Origin: Granulicella sp. dw_53
GTDB taxonomy: Bacteria; Acidobacteriota; Terriglobia; Terriglobales; Acidobacteriaceae
Direction: 5' to 3'
DNA: 64,000 nucleotides
NCBI RefSeq assembly: GCF_018449545.1
Contig: NZ_JAAVUR010000007.1
Location: 62,001 to 126,000 of the forward strand
Every line of letters starts with the position of its first letter. Position 1 is the first letter of the stretch. A program made the position numbers and the translations under genes. Shown here piece by piece: positions 43,841-52,186 of the stretch. Under the pieces are notes generated by a model. That model searched no databases. It saw nothing but the letters and a program-made list of their open reading frames with translations, and had not been told where the DNA came from.

Positions 43841-44629
43841 GTGCGAGATCGTGGATGGAGTGTGCTCTTTTTGGCGGTGTGGGTGTTCGTGGGGACGTGT
43901 TCCGCGATCGCGCAGTTGAGCGTGGCGGCTGATAAGTCTCCTGTGTTTGAGGTCGCCACCATCAAGCCTGCTGCTCCCTCTCCTGATGGTCATACTCATA
44001 TCAACTATCCTGCGGATGGCGGGTTCAGCGCGTCGAACGTTACGCTTCTTGCGCTGATGGGGTGGGCCTATGGGATGCCCGAGAGGCAGATCCTCGATGG
44101 GCCTTCGTGGCTTGCTTCTGCCCGGTTTGACCTTAAGGCCAAGTCCGATGCGGAGACGGACAGCCAGCTTCGGAGCATCTCTTCAGAGCAGGGCCGTGAG
44201 TTGAAACGGCGCATGGTCGGGGCGCTGCTGGCTGAACGCTGCAGCGTCAAGCTCCACCAGGAGACTCGTGTACTGCCGGCGTACGATCTTGTGCTTGCTA
44301 AAGGCGGCTCGAAGCTGATGCCGACTCGATCCAATGGCAAGAACGTTAACGCTGGCCGTACCTATTTCAATGGACAAGGTCTGACTGCCGCCGTCATTGC
44401 CGAACAACTCTCGCATATCACGGGCCGTGTCGTTGTCGATAAGACGAATCTCTCCGATCGATACGACCTTAAGCTTCAGTGGACTCCGGATGATGTGGCT
44501 GTTGGCGATGATTCTGCACCTTCGCTTTTTACCGCGATTCAGGAGCAGCTTGGGCTTAAGCTTGAGTCGGCGAAAGAGCCTGTGCCTGTTATGGTCATTG
44601 ATCATGTTGAGCTTCCTTCGGCTAATTAG
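43841..44629 (+). CDS. TIGR03435-type soil-associated secreted protein
   Basis: A 262-residue exported protein (signal peptide VLFLAVWVFVGTCSAIAQ). It follows the TIGR03435 family, which is strongly expanded in soil Acidobacteria: PVFEVATIKPAAPSPDG, LLALMGWAYGMPERQILDGP, WLASARFDLKAK, LLAERCSVKLHQETRVLP, YDLVLAKGGSKLMPT and VVDKTNLSDRYDLKLQWTP. Function unknown; members often lie near BlaR/MecR-like genes, not seen here. The start is GTG 43841, with no strong ribosome site. Confidence 0.85.
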   Translation: MRDRGWSVLFLAVWVFVGTCSAIAQLSVAADKSPVFEVATIKPAAPSPDGHTHINYPADGGFSASNVTLLALMGWAYGMPERQILDGPSWLASARFDLKAKSDAETDSQLRSISSEQGRELKRRMVGALLAERCSVKLHQETRVLPAYDLVLAKGGSKLMPTRSNGKNVNAGRTYFNGQGLTAAVIAEQLSHITGRVVVDKTNLSDRYDLKLQWTPDDVAVGDDSAPSLFTAIQEQLGLKLESAKEPVPVMVIDHVELPSAN

Positions 44630-44652
44630 TTGGTACACACTCTTTGTAATAG

Positions 44653-44923
44653 GAGAGGGGCCGGGGCTGCTTTTGTTGTGGTTCTTTTTCGTAGGGCTAA
44701 AGCCCTACGCTAATCCGAAGAGCAAGAGCAAGAGCAAGAGCAACAAGAACAACTACGAAATACAGAGGTCCTTCACTCCGTTCAGGATGACGGCGTAAAA
44801 CAAACAACTGCAAACGCAACTACAACAGCAACGGAAACAACAACAACAACGGCAAGTGCAACCGCAGGTCGTTCGACTGCGTAACTCGCGATGAAGCTGC
44901 GAGTTACTTCGCTCAGGATGACA
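44653..44923 (+). repeat. Composite B/C repeat, copy 1
   Basis: Order of parts: GGGGCCGGGGCTGC, the near-perfect palindrome CGTAGGGCTAAAGCCCTACG (44690-44709), AGCAAG and AACAAC simple repeats, GGTCCTTCACTCCGTTCAGG with ATGACGGCGTAAAACAA, CAACTGCAA runs, then the family B hairpin TAACTCGC-gatgaagct-GCGAGTTA (44882-44906) and CTTCGCTCAGGATGACA. It fills the 420-base gap downstream of the TIGR03435-like gene. Confidence 0.82.
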
Positions 44924-45049
44924 ATTTCGTGGTGTGTTGAGTAATTTGTGATGTAGTTGATTAAGGCGGTGCGTTGGGGAGGTTGTGATCGCAGGAATTA
45001 GGAATTGTTGGTTGCCTGGATTGAGGCGCCTCTTCAACTGCTCCTGATT

Positions 45050-45373
45050 TTAGGCGGCTGCTCTGCCGATGACTTTGAGTACGGTGCCATCGATCTTTTG
45101 CAGGTACGCGACGATCTCGAACAGGTTTTTGGCCTGGGGATTTCCTGTCGCGCTGAGCATGCGCATGAGCACCTTGGGGGACTTTCCGAGATCGGCTCCG
45201 AGTTGGATGAAGCCTATCGTGCCGTTGATGTACTGCCGGAGAACGGATTTGCCGGTCTCGACATCCCCGGACACCATGCATCCGACGGCTTCACGCAGGA
45301 GCGCCCTGCGGAATCGCCGACTCTTCTGAAGGTCGGCTTTGACGGTCTCGTTGAAGCTTTTGGTTAATGGCAT
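45050..45373 (-). CDS. HigA-like antitoxin of a type II toxin-antitoxin pair
   Basis: A 107-residue protein whose C-terminal half is a helix-turn-helix antitoxin (DVETGKSVLRQYINGTIGFI, ADLGKSPKVLMRMLSATGNP), as in addiction-module antidotes paired with TIGR02683-type killers. It would neutralise the toxin from the preceding gene and repress the operon. It starts 17 bases after the toxin stop, with the toxin-first order typical of HigBA-like modules. Confidence 0.85.
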   Translation of the reverse strand: MPLTKSFNETVKADLQKSRRFRRALLREAVGCMVSGDVETGKSVLRQYINGTIGFIQLGADLGKSPKVLMRMLSATGNPQAKNLFEIVAYLQKIDGTVLKVIGRAAA

Positions 45374-45390
45374 TATGGCTCCCGTTTGCG

Positions 45391-45696
45391 TTACTTGTAC
45401 TCGCGCCAGAGTTGTTGCGCGGTTTCGATATCGGCTTGTTGCCGTTTCTTGGTGCCACCGCCGAGCAGTATGACGAGGGTATCTCCATCCTTGCCGAAGT
45501 AGACCCTGTAGCCGGGTCCGAAGTCCATTCGCAACTCCATGACCCCGGCTCCTACGCCCTTCGCGGCTAGACTTCCCCGGCTGAGCCGGTCCAGCGTGAC
45601 GACGATCCGCGCCCTGGTGGTGTCATCGAGCTTCTCGTACCATCGCTCGAACGGATTGCGGCCGAGCCGGTCGATGTATTCCTGAAGCTCGATCAC
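45391..45696 (-). CDS. RelE/HigB-like toxin (TIGR02683-type addiction module killer)
   Basis: A 101-residue protein of the RelE fold: PFERWYEKLDDTTRARIVVT, DRLSRGSLAAKGVGAGVMEL, MDFGPGYRVYFGKDGDTLVI and GGGTKKRQQADIETAQQLW. The family members act as ribosome-dependent or related mRNA interferases. Residues G-x-G-Y-R-V-Y-F and K-K-R-Q-Q-x-D are the family hallmarks and are intact, so the toxin is probably functional. The module is flanked by composite B/C repeats on both sides. Confidence 0.88.
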   Translation of the reverse strand: MIELQEYIDRLGRNPFERWYEKLDDTTRARIVVTLDRLSRGSLAAKGVGAGVMELRMDFGPGYRVYFGKDGDTLVILLGGGTKKRQQADIETAQQLWREYK

Positions 45697-45846
45697 GGTA
45701 ATTATGGTAGCACAAAAGATACTATCGTTGACTTGGTTCGTGACCTCGATGTGGGGTTCGTCCAGCTTGGAGGATCTTGATGTGGTTTGTAGCTCATCTT
45801 TGCGGAGATGGGAAAGATGGGGCGGCCTGGGTGGTGTTGGTGAGCC

Positions 45847-46020
45847 AGAGAGGGCCCGGGGCTGAAGCCCGCTTTTTTGTGGTTCTTTTTTTCGTAGGGC
45901 TAAAGCCCTACGCTAATCCGAACAGCAACAGCAGCTATGAGATACAGGGGACTTTCCCCCTTCGGTTCTAGGGTCAGAATGACGGCGTAAACAAGCAACT
46001 GCAACTAATGCAACCGCGAT
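45847..46020 (+). repeat. Composite B/C repeat, copy 2 (B part truncated)
   Basis: GGGCCCGGGGCTGAAGCCCG and a run of T (45856-45876, terminator-like), then the same palindrome CGTAGGGCTAAAGCCCTACG (45892-45911), CTAATCCGAACAGCAACAGC, GGACTTTCCCCCTTCGG, GGTCAGAATGACGGCGTAAA, CAACTGCAA and GCAACCGC, where the copy stops. It follows the toxin gene's upstream region (45697-45846, no gene seen). Confidence 0.78.
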
Positions 46021-46060
46021 CGCGATTTATGATGGAAGCGTTCTGGTCATGGAGGTGTTG

Positions 46061-46360
46061 ATGAACGCCGAGCAATTTACAGAGTCGCTTGTGGAGGAAG
46101 GTCCGAGGGGACTGTCGTCTCCGCTTGCGGCGTTGTGGTGGGATGCGAAGGGGGATTGGGCGAAGGCTCATGCGCTGGTGGATGCGCTGGAGACGAAGGA
46201 GGGTATGGCGGTGCATGCCTATCTGCATCGCAAGGAGGGATCTGATTGGAATGCGGATTATTGGTATGGGCGGTCAGGGAGGGATTTTCGCAGGGCTATG
46301 TTTGAGGCGGAGTGGATGGCTTTAGTTGAGGCACTATTGGCAGGGGCTGGGAAGGAGTGA
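46061..46360 (+). CDS. Conserved small hypothetical protein
   Basis: A 99-residue soluble protein. It resembles a widespread short family of unknown role with the pattern DWAKAHALVDALETKEGMAV, HAYLHRKEGSDWNADYWYGR and an end such as EAEWMALVEALL. ATG 46061 is chosen because GGAGG lies 5 bases upstream; ATG 46049 overlaps that site. The gene sits between two composite repeats. Confidence 0.72.
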   Translation: MNAEQFTESLVEEGPRGLSSPLAALWWDAKGDWAKAHALVDALETKEGMAVHAYLHRKEGSDWNADYWYGRSGRDFRRAMFEAEWMALVEALLAGAGKE

Positions 46361-46387
46361 GTTGAGGGCGTCTCGGGCAGAGAGACC

Positions 46388-46626
46388 CTTGGGCTGAAGC
46401 TTGTTTCTTGTTTGTTCTTTTCGTTTGGCTATAGTCCTGTGCAATTCGAACTGCAAAGCAACAGTAAATGCTGGGTCCTTCCCTTTCGCTTCGCTCTAGG
46501 GTCAGGATGACGGTATAAAACGAGTAACTGCAAAAGCAAGTGCGACAGCAACTGCAAAGGCAACCGCAGGTCCTTCGACTGCGTAACTCGCGATGAAGCT
46601 GCGAGTTACTTCGCTCAGGATGACAG
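46388..46626 (+). repeat. Composite B/C repeat, copy 3
   Basis: A decayed palindrome part (TTTGGCTATAGTCCTGTGCA), GGTCCTTCCCTTTCGCTTCG, GGGTCAGGATGACGGTATAA, CAACTGCAAAGGCAACCGCA and the intact family B hairpin TAACTCGC-gatgaagct-GCGAGTTA (46583-46607) with CTTCGCTCAGGATGACAG. Confidence 0.8.
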
Positions 46627-46627
46627 A

Positions 46628-46790
46628 TTTTTTTGGTTCTAGTTTAAGTTCTGGTTCTAGTTAGTTGGTTCTAGCGGAAGTTAGTTCATTCTAGTTTAGT
46701 TATGAAGTTAGTTAGCTCTAGTTGGTTCTGGTTCTGGTTCTGGTTTTAGTTTTAGTTTTAGTTCTGGAGTTCAACTTAGTTTGTGATGTT
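46628..46790 (+). repeat. Degenerate GGTTCTAGTT tandem tract
   Basis: About 160 bases built almost only of GGTTCTAGTT, GTTAGTT, GGTTCTGGTTCTGG and TTTTAGTTTTAG variants. It lies just downstream of the GH42 gene stop (46803, minus strand). No protein frame or hairpin; the strand is nearly free of C outside TTCT. Confidence 0.75.
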
Positions 46791-46802
46791 TGGTGGAATG
46801 GG

Positions 46803-48902
46803 TTACTGGGTGGAGAGGACTGAGACTCCGTAGGTGGGGAGGGTTAGGGTGGTTTTGGTGCCTCCGTTTAGGATGTCTTGCATAGGGGTGGGGAGGGTGA
46901 TGGTCTGGGGGGATTTGTTGAAGTTGACCAGGATGTAGACCTTGCCGTTGGGGCCTTCGCGGGGGTAGACGTCGATGCCTTCGGGGAGTTTGCCTAGTTT
47001 GGGTTGGACGTGGCTGATGTCTAGCATCCATTTGGCGGCTTTGGTCATGGTGGTGGGGTCGAGGTAGGCGCCGATGTAGGTGATGCTGCCTTTGCCTACT
47101 TTGCGGGTGATGGCGGCGGGCTGGTCGTCGAGCCAGCCGTTGGATTTGCCGAAGCGGAGGAGGACTTTCGTGTCGGGGGATTGGGTGGAGAGGAGCTCGG
47201 CCCAGTCGGAGCTAGTTGCGGCGGTTTTGGTTGCGACGGTCTTGTTGCCTGTGGGCTTGCTTCCTTCGGTCCATGCACCGTAGACGGGGATGGGGTCGGT
47301 GAGGGCGTAGTACTGCTCTACTCTGCCGCCGAGGATGGAGGCGAGGGGGCCGGGTTGGCGTTGGGTTTGGAGGGTGTTGTCGGCGTCCTTCATGGCGGTG
47401 CGCTGGCCGAGGACGAGGTTGCCGCCCTGCTCGACGTAGGCGATGAGGTTTTTGGCCTCGGCGTCGGAGAGGACGTTGAGGCCGGGGGCTACGACGAGCT
47501 TGTACTGGGTGAGGGAGACGGAGGGGCTGACGATGTCGACGGACTGGCTGAGGTCGCGGAGGGGCTTGTAGTAGCTGACGATCTCGGAGACGGGATCGTA
47601 GTTGGTGTTGTGGCGTTGCCAGTTGATGGCCCAGCGCGAGTCGTAGGAGTGGAGGATGGCGACGTCGGATTTGACGGAGGTTCCGGCGAGGGCGGGGGCG
47701 GCTTTGGCGAACTCGGCTCCTAGCTGGGCGACTTCGGTGTAGAGGGGGACGGGGGTGCCGTCGGGTCCGACGAGGGTGCCGTGGTACTGCTCCTGGCCGT
47801 TGAGGGCGGAGCGCCACTGCCAGTAGCTGACGGCGTCGGCTCCGTGGCCGATGGCGTGCCAGGCCATGGCGCGGACCTCGCCCTTGTCGAGGGAGTTGTT
47901 GATCTTCTGCCAGTTGACGAAGCCGGGCTGGGTCTCCATGACCCAGAAGTTTTTGCGGAGGAAGCCGCGGGTGAGGTCGTGGGCGGCTCCGTTGCGGTAG
48001 GGGTCGAGCTGGCCCTGGCCGACGTAGTCGTCCCAGGAGGCGAGGTCGAGGTCCTGCGAGACGGTGTAGTGGTCGTAGCCATCGAACCAGCCCATCATGT
48101 TGGTGGTGATGAACTGGCGAGGCTCGGAGTTGGCGCGAATGACCTCGGTCTGGTTCTTCTGGTAGCTGCGCCAGGTGTCGGAGACGAAGCGCATCCAGCT
48201 CAGGAGGAGGCCGGGGTTGCCGTATTTGGTCTCGATGGGGACCTGGTTCCAGTTGGAGTAGGTCTCGCTCCAGTAAGAGGTGGTCCAGCGGGCGTTGAGG
48301 TTGTCGAGGGTGGAGTAGCGGGCTTTGAGCCAGTCCTGGAACTGGGCTTTGGTGGCGTCGTCGAAGGAGACGTTGGCGTACTCGTTGTCGATCTGCCAGC
48401 CGATGACCCAGGGGTTGTGGCCGAAGCGTTTGGCGAGCTGCTCGGCCATGCCGCGGGAGAGCTGGCGATATTTGGGGTTGGCCCAGTTGAACTGCTGGCG
48501 GTTGCCGTGCTGATCCTTGCGGCCGTCTTCGAGGGTGCGGAGGGTCTCGGGGTACTTCTGGGTGAGCCATGCGGGTGGGGCGGCGCTGGGGGTGCCGATG
48601 ACGGTGTAGATGCCGTGGCGTCCGGCGGCGGTGACGGCGTTGTCGAGCCAGTCGAGGTCGTAGTGGCCGTCGGAGGGCTCCATGCGGGACCAGGCGAACT
48701 CACCGACGCGGACCATGGTGATGCCGGCCTTCTGCATGAGGTCGAGGTCGGCGTCCCAGCGGGACTCGGGCCACTGCTCGGGGTACCAGGCGGCTCCGAG
48801 GACGAGGGCGGGCGGGGCGGAGGGAGTGACGGCCTGGGTGTTGGCGGTGGAGCAAGTGAGGGAGACGGCGCAGAGGATGAGGGTGGCGAGGCGGGAGTTC
48901 AA
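46803..48902 (-). CDS. Secreted GH42 beta-galactosidase
   Basis: A 699-residue exported beta-galactosidase of family GH42. The start is TTG 48902, 6 bases after AAGGAGAG, which puts the signal peptide (NSRLATLILCAVSLTCSTA) at the N-terminus; the longer frame to 48992 adds a Pro-rich stretch without a ribosome site. The TIM barrel starts VLGAAWYPEQWPESRWDADL; the acid/base Glu174 is in GWQIDNEYANV and the nucleophile Glu323 in FWVMETQPGFVNW. A trimerisation-like domain (VAILHSYDSRWAINWQRH) and C-terminal domain (GKVYILVNFNKSPQTITL) complete it. A secreted GH42 suggests action on plant galactans or galacto-oligosaccharides. Divergent from the GH2 gene with a shared operator. Confidence 0.9.
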   Translation of the reverse strand: MNSRLATLILCAVSLTCSTANTQAVTPSAPPALVLGAAWYPEQWPESRWDADLDLMQKAGITMVRVGEFAWSRMEPSDGHYDLDWLDNAVTAAGRHGIYTVIGTPSAAPPAWLTQKYPETLRTLEDGRKDQHGNRQQFNWANPKYRQLSRGMAEQLAKRFGHNPWVIGWQIDNEYANVSFDDATKAQFQDWLKARYSTLDNLNARWTTSYWSETYSNWNQVPIETKYGNPGLLLSWMRFVSDTWRSYQKNQTEVIRANSEPRQFITTNMMGWFDGYDHYTVSQDLDLASWDDYVGQGQLDPYRNGAAHDLTRGFLRKNFWVMETQPGFVNWQKINNSLDKGEVRAMAWHAIGHGADAVSYWQWRSALNGQEQYHGTLVGPDGTPVPLYTEVAQLGAEFAKAAPALAGTSVKSDVAILHSYDSRWAINWQRHNTNYDPVSEIVSYYKPLRDLSQSVDIVSPSVSLTQYKLVVAPGLNVLSDAEAKNLIAYVEQGGNLVLGQRTAMKDADNTLQTQRQPGPLASILGGRVEQYYALTDPIPVYGAWTEGSKPTGNKTVATKTAATSSDWAELLSTQSPDTKVLLRFGKSNGWLDDQPAAITRKVGKGSITYIGAYLDPTTMTKAAKWMLDISHVQPKLGKLPEGIDVYPREGPNGKVYILVNFNKSPQTITLPTPMQDILNGGTKTTLTLPTYGVSVLSTQ

Positions 48903-48975
48903 GCAGGTCTCTCCTTGGATGGCATGTTGCGGCGAAGGGGGAAGGGGTTGGGGAGGAGGGCTGGCGGCGAGCGGA

Positions 48976-48989
48976 TGTAACGCTTTACA
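48976..48989 (+). promoter_or_regulatory. LacI-family-like operator between the GH42 and GH2 genes
   Basis: TGTAA-CGCT-TTACA, a 14-bp dyad with perfect 5-bp halves and 11 of 14 positions in common with the LacI-family consensus TGTAAACGTTTACA. It lies 74 bases before the GH42 start and 97 before the GH2 start, so one repressor could control both. No LacI gene is in the window. Confidence 0.55.
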
Positions 48990-49085
48990 CAAGCGGGATT
49001 TTGTCGTTTAGTGGGTACGGCTGTCAAGGGCTCTTCGCTGGGCCGCTGGTGACTTCACATAAGTTTGGCGATGGAGAAGAAGTTC

Positions 49086-51515
49086 ATGTTGCGACGCGAG
49101 TTTATCAAGACTACGGGTGCGGTTCTTGCGAGTACAGCTTTGCCGGGTGTGGCTTTGGCTGCCGAGCCTGTGGCGCAGGGGCGGATGATTCTGCCGATCA
49201 ATCGCGGGTGGCGGTTTGCGCCATTGAAGGTGGCGGGAGCGGAGACGGTGAAGTTCGATGACTCGAAGTTCGAGCGGGTGGTGATTCCGCATACGAATGT
49301 TAAGCTGCCGTGGCATAACTTCGATGACCGGTCGTATGAGTTTGTCTCGACGTACCGCCGGCGGTTCAAGTATCCGGCGGGAGCGAAGGGCAAGCGGGTG
49401 TTTGTGGACTTCGAGGGCGCGATGACGGCGTCGACGGTGTGGATCAACGGGGTGGCGCTGGGCGAGTACAAGGGCGGGTTTACGCCGTTCTCGTTTGAGC
49501 TGACGCCGCACCTGCGGACGGATGGAGAAAATATTCTGGTGGTGCAGGTGGACTCGACGGAGCGTGAGGATATTCCGCCGTTCGGCCATGAGATCGACTA
49601 TCTGACGTTTGGAGGGATCTATCGCGAGGTGTCGCTGCGGGTGGTGCCGCAGGTTTATCTGGATAATATTTTTGCGCGGCCCAAGGATGTGTTGAGTGGT
49701 GCGCCTTCGCTGGAGGTGGATTGCTTTCTGGCGGGCAAGGCGGAGGGTTCTGCTGCGTTGTCGCTGGAGGTGGAGCTGCGCGATGGGGAGCGGGTGGTGG
49801 CGAAGGGCACGAGAGCTGTGACGCTGGTTCCAGGTGAGGACCCGGGAGCTGCGGCGAATCCGGTGACGAGCGCTCCGGTGTATGCGAGCACGCAGACGGT
49901 GACCGATCCGGCGCGGCATACCGTGGCGGTGACGGGATTGGGAACGGTGCAGCTTTGGGATCTGGAGAAGCCGCATCTTTATAGCGTCCATGTGAGACTG
50001 CTGGCGGGCGGGCAGGCGGTGGATGAGGACTCGCGGCGGATCGGGTTTCGCGAGGCGGTGTTTACGGACAAGGGATTCTCACTGAACGGCAAGGTGATCA
50101 AGCTGCGCGGGCTGGACCGGCACCAGACGTTTCCGTTTGTGGGGCAGGCGATGCCGCGGCGGGTGCAGCGCAAGGACGCGGAGATTCTGAGGAAGAATCT
50201 GCACTGCAACATCGTGCGGACGTCACACTATCCGCAGTCGCGGCACTTTCTGGATGCCTGCGATGAGTATGGCCTGCTGGTGCTGGAGGAGATTCCGGGG
50301 TGGCAGCATATTGGGCCGGAGCCGTGGAAGCAGGTCTCGATCGATAATGTGGGGCGGATGATTCGGCGGGATTGGAATCATCCTTCGGTGATTCTGTGGG
50401 GCGTGCGGATCAATGAGTCGCCGGACGACCATAGCTTCTATACGCGGACGAATGCGCTGGCGCATGCGCTGGACACTACGCGGCAGACGGGCGGGATTCG
50501 GACGTTCCAGACCTCGGAGTTTTTAGAAGATGTCTATACATGGAACGACTTCGACTTTCCGTTGAAGAAGCCGAATCATCCGCGGTATCTGAATACGGAG
50601 TTTGTGGGGCATACGTATCCGACGAAGGTGACGGACGACGACGAGCGGCAGCGGGAGCATACGCTGCGTCATGCGCGGATTCATAACCAGCTGGCGAGCG
50701 ATCCGCAGTATGCGGGTGGGATCGGGTGGTGTGCGTTCGACTACAACACGCACTCGAACTTCGGGGCGGGAGACAGGATCTGCTACCACGGGGTGACGGA
50801 TATCTTTCGTGAGCCGAAGCCGGCGGCGGGCTTTTATAAGTCGCAGTGCGATCCGGCGGAGGAGATTGTGCTGGAGCCGGCGTTCCACTGGGCGCGGAGC
50901 GATGAGTCGAGAGATTTTACGAAGGCGGTGGTGTGCTCGAACTGCGACCACCTTAAATTTTCGATGCGAGAGCATAGCCTGGAGGGAAATCCGTGGGTGC
51001 TGATGGCGGAGCTCGATCCGGAGAGGGTGGAGTTCAACCATCTGAAATATGCGCCGTTTGTGCTGGACATGAGTAAGCTGGATCGCAGCAAGCTGAAGTT
51101 TCCGTGGGGCGACCTGAAGATCGATGGGTATATCGATGGGAAGCTGGTGATCTCGAAGTCGCTCTCGGGGCTGGGGGCGGACCAGAAGTTTGCCTTGGTT
51201 GCGGACGACCGAACGCTGGAGGCGGACGGAGCGGACGCGACCCGGGTGGTGATGCGGGTGACGGACGAGTTTGGCGCACTGCGGACGTATGCGGACGATC
51301 CGGTGGTGCTGACGATGGAGGGACCGGCGGATTTGATCGGGGATAGCCCGTTTTCTTTGATCGGCGGGACCGGCGCGGTGTGGGTTCGGGCGAAGGAGAG
51401 CGCGGGAACGGTTCGACTGACGGCGAAGCATCCACGATTGGGGTCGCAGACAGTGGAGATTACTTTGACTGCAGTGGCGGCGGAGAACGTTTTGGAGATG
51501 CATCTCTACAAATAA
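49086..51515 (+). CDS. GH2-family beta-galactosidase/glucuronidase-like enzyme with Tat signal
   Basis: About 809 residues starting MLRREFIKTTGAVLASTALP, a twin-arginine signal peptide, which implies export of a folded enzyme. ATG 49086 has GGAG 9 bases upstream; two upstream starts (TTG 49065, ATG 49071) add only six or seven residues and would bury the RR motif slightly. The GH2 sandwich domain (GWRFAPLKVAG, VWINGVALGEYKGGFTPFSF) is followed by the catalytic barrel with KLRGLDRHQTFPFVGQAMPR, LLVLEEIPGWQHIG, VILWGVRINESPDD (acid/base Glu) and YLNTEFVGHTYPTK (likely nucleophile Glu). C-terminal domains include an Ig-like/Big-like part. It likely works with the divergent GH42 on galactosides. 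Confidence 0.88.
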   Translation: MLRREFIKTTGAVLASTALPGVALAAEPVAQGRMILPINRGWRFAPLKVAGAETVKFDDSKFERVVIPHTNVKLPWHNFDDRSYEFVSTYRRRFKYPAGAKGKRVFVDFEGAMTASTVWINGVALGEYKGGFTPFSFELTPHLRTDGENILVVQVDSTEREDIPPFGHEIDYLTFGGIYREVSLRVVPQVYLDNIFARPKDVLSGAPSLEVDCFLAGKAEGSAALSLEVELRDGERVVAKGTRAVTLVPGEDPGAAANPVTSAPVYASTQTVTDPARHTVAVTGLGTVQLWDLEKPHLYSVHVRLLAGGQAVDEDSRRIGFREAVFTDKGFSLNGKVIKLRGLDRHQTFPFVGQAMPRRVQRKDAEILRKNLHCNIVRTSHYPQSRHFLDACDEYGLLVLEEIPGWQHIGPEPWKQVSIDNVGRMIRRDWNHPSVILWGVRINESPDDHSFYTRTNALAHALDTTRQTGGIRTFQTSEFLEDVYTWNDFDFPLKKPNHPRYLNTEFVGHTYPTKVTDDDERQREHTLRHARIHNQLASDPQYAGGIGWCAFDYNTHSNFGAGDRICYHGVTDIFREPKPAAGFYKSQCDPAEEIVLEPAFHWARSDESRDFTKAVVCSNCDHLKFSMREHSLEGNPWVLMAELDPERVEFNHLKYAPFVLDMSKLDRSKLKFPWGDLKIDGYIDGKLVISKSLSGLGADQKFALVADDRTLEADGADATRVVMRVTDEFGALRTYADDPVVLTMEGPADLIGDSPFSLIGGTGAVWVRAKESAGTVRLTAKHPRLGSQTVEITLTAVAAENVLEMHLYK

Positions 51516-51532
51516 AGTGTGCTCCAAACGCA

Positions 51533-51562
51533 GCACGAGCCGCCCGGTTGGGCGGCTCGTGC
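51533..51562 (+). terminator. 13-bp hairpin after the GH2 gene
   Basis: GCACGAGCCGCCC and GGGCGGCTCGTGC pair perfectly around GGTT, 17 bases after the stop. No T run follows, so it could be a weak terminator or a 3'-end-protecting structure. Between here and 51901 I see no gene or further signal. Confidence 0.6.
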
Positions 51563-51901
51563 AATGGCCAGTCACTGGCCTCCTGAATATGCTCCCCTCC
51601 GGGAGCTGCATCCTATCCGACGACCGCACCATCCATGGGCGTTGGTTCTTTCGGGGAAGGGCATCGAACAGCACGGAGGCTTACTTTGGTAAATTTCCGT
51701 GTTTCCGCTTTGCAGCGACGCAATTGATTAGAGCAATCTGCGTGCCAAAGCTGAAGTATGGATTTGCTGGGCTTTTGAGAAACGCCAGAGGGCTGAACTC
51801 TAAAAATTGAAGACTGGCGGCGGATGGCATCCGTAATTCTGGAGATTGAGGGGTGTTTGGGAAGGATGGCTCCGTTGTGACTGGCTTGGGGCGCGGCTGG
51901 T

Positions 51902-51930
51902 TTGACCGTGTTCCGGGGCGGCTCTATAAT
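51902..51930 (+). promoter_or_regulatory. Strong sigma70-like promoter of the Skp/OmpH gene
   Basis: TTGACC, exactly 17 bases, and a perfect TATAAT (51925-51930). The start of transcription would be near 51937, leaving a leader of about 250 bases before the preferred start of the Skp-like gene. The leader holds an in-frame upstream ATG (52085) behind GGTGGAG. Confidence 0.72.
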
Positions 51931-52186
51931 TCAGGGAGTTCTGCCAACCCCCTCCGATCTTCCAGCCAAATTGGTTTGTCGGGTGGCTGCTGTTGATTGG
52001 GGTCTTTGGGGTTCATGGTGTCCGCCTCGTTCTTCGGGAATCGGGAATCGGAACGATGCGGCCCACAGTACTCGGGTGGAGTAGATGCAGAGCATGGCAG
52101 GAGCACCTAGCGGTGCGTTCGCGCCCACGAGATATCCGGAGTACGCAGTTCAGACTGATGATCGCCTAAGGAGTACCAAAGACCGC

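Noticed and set aside
44720..44860. CRISPR-like array in the AGCAAG/AACAAC tract
   Set aside because: The repeats are simple-sequence units without constant repeat length or unique spacers, and no cas gene is present.
51517..51810. 97-residue frame after the GH2 gene
   Set aside because: It starts inside a 13-bp hairpin, lacks a ribosome site and has no recognisable pattern.
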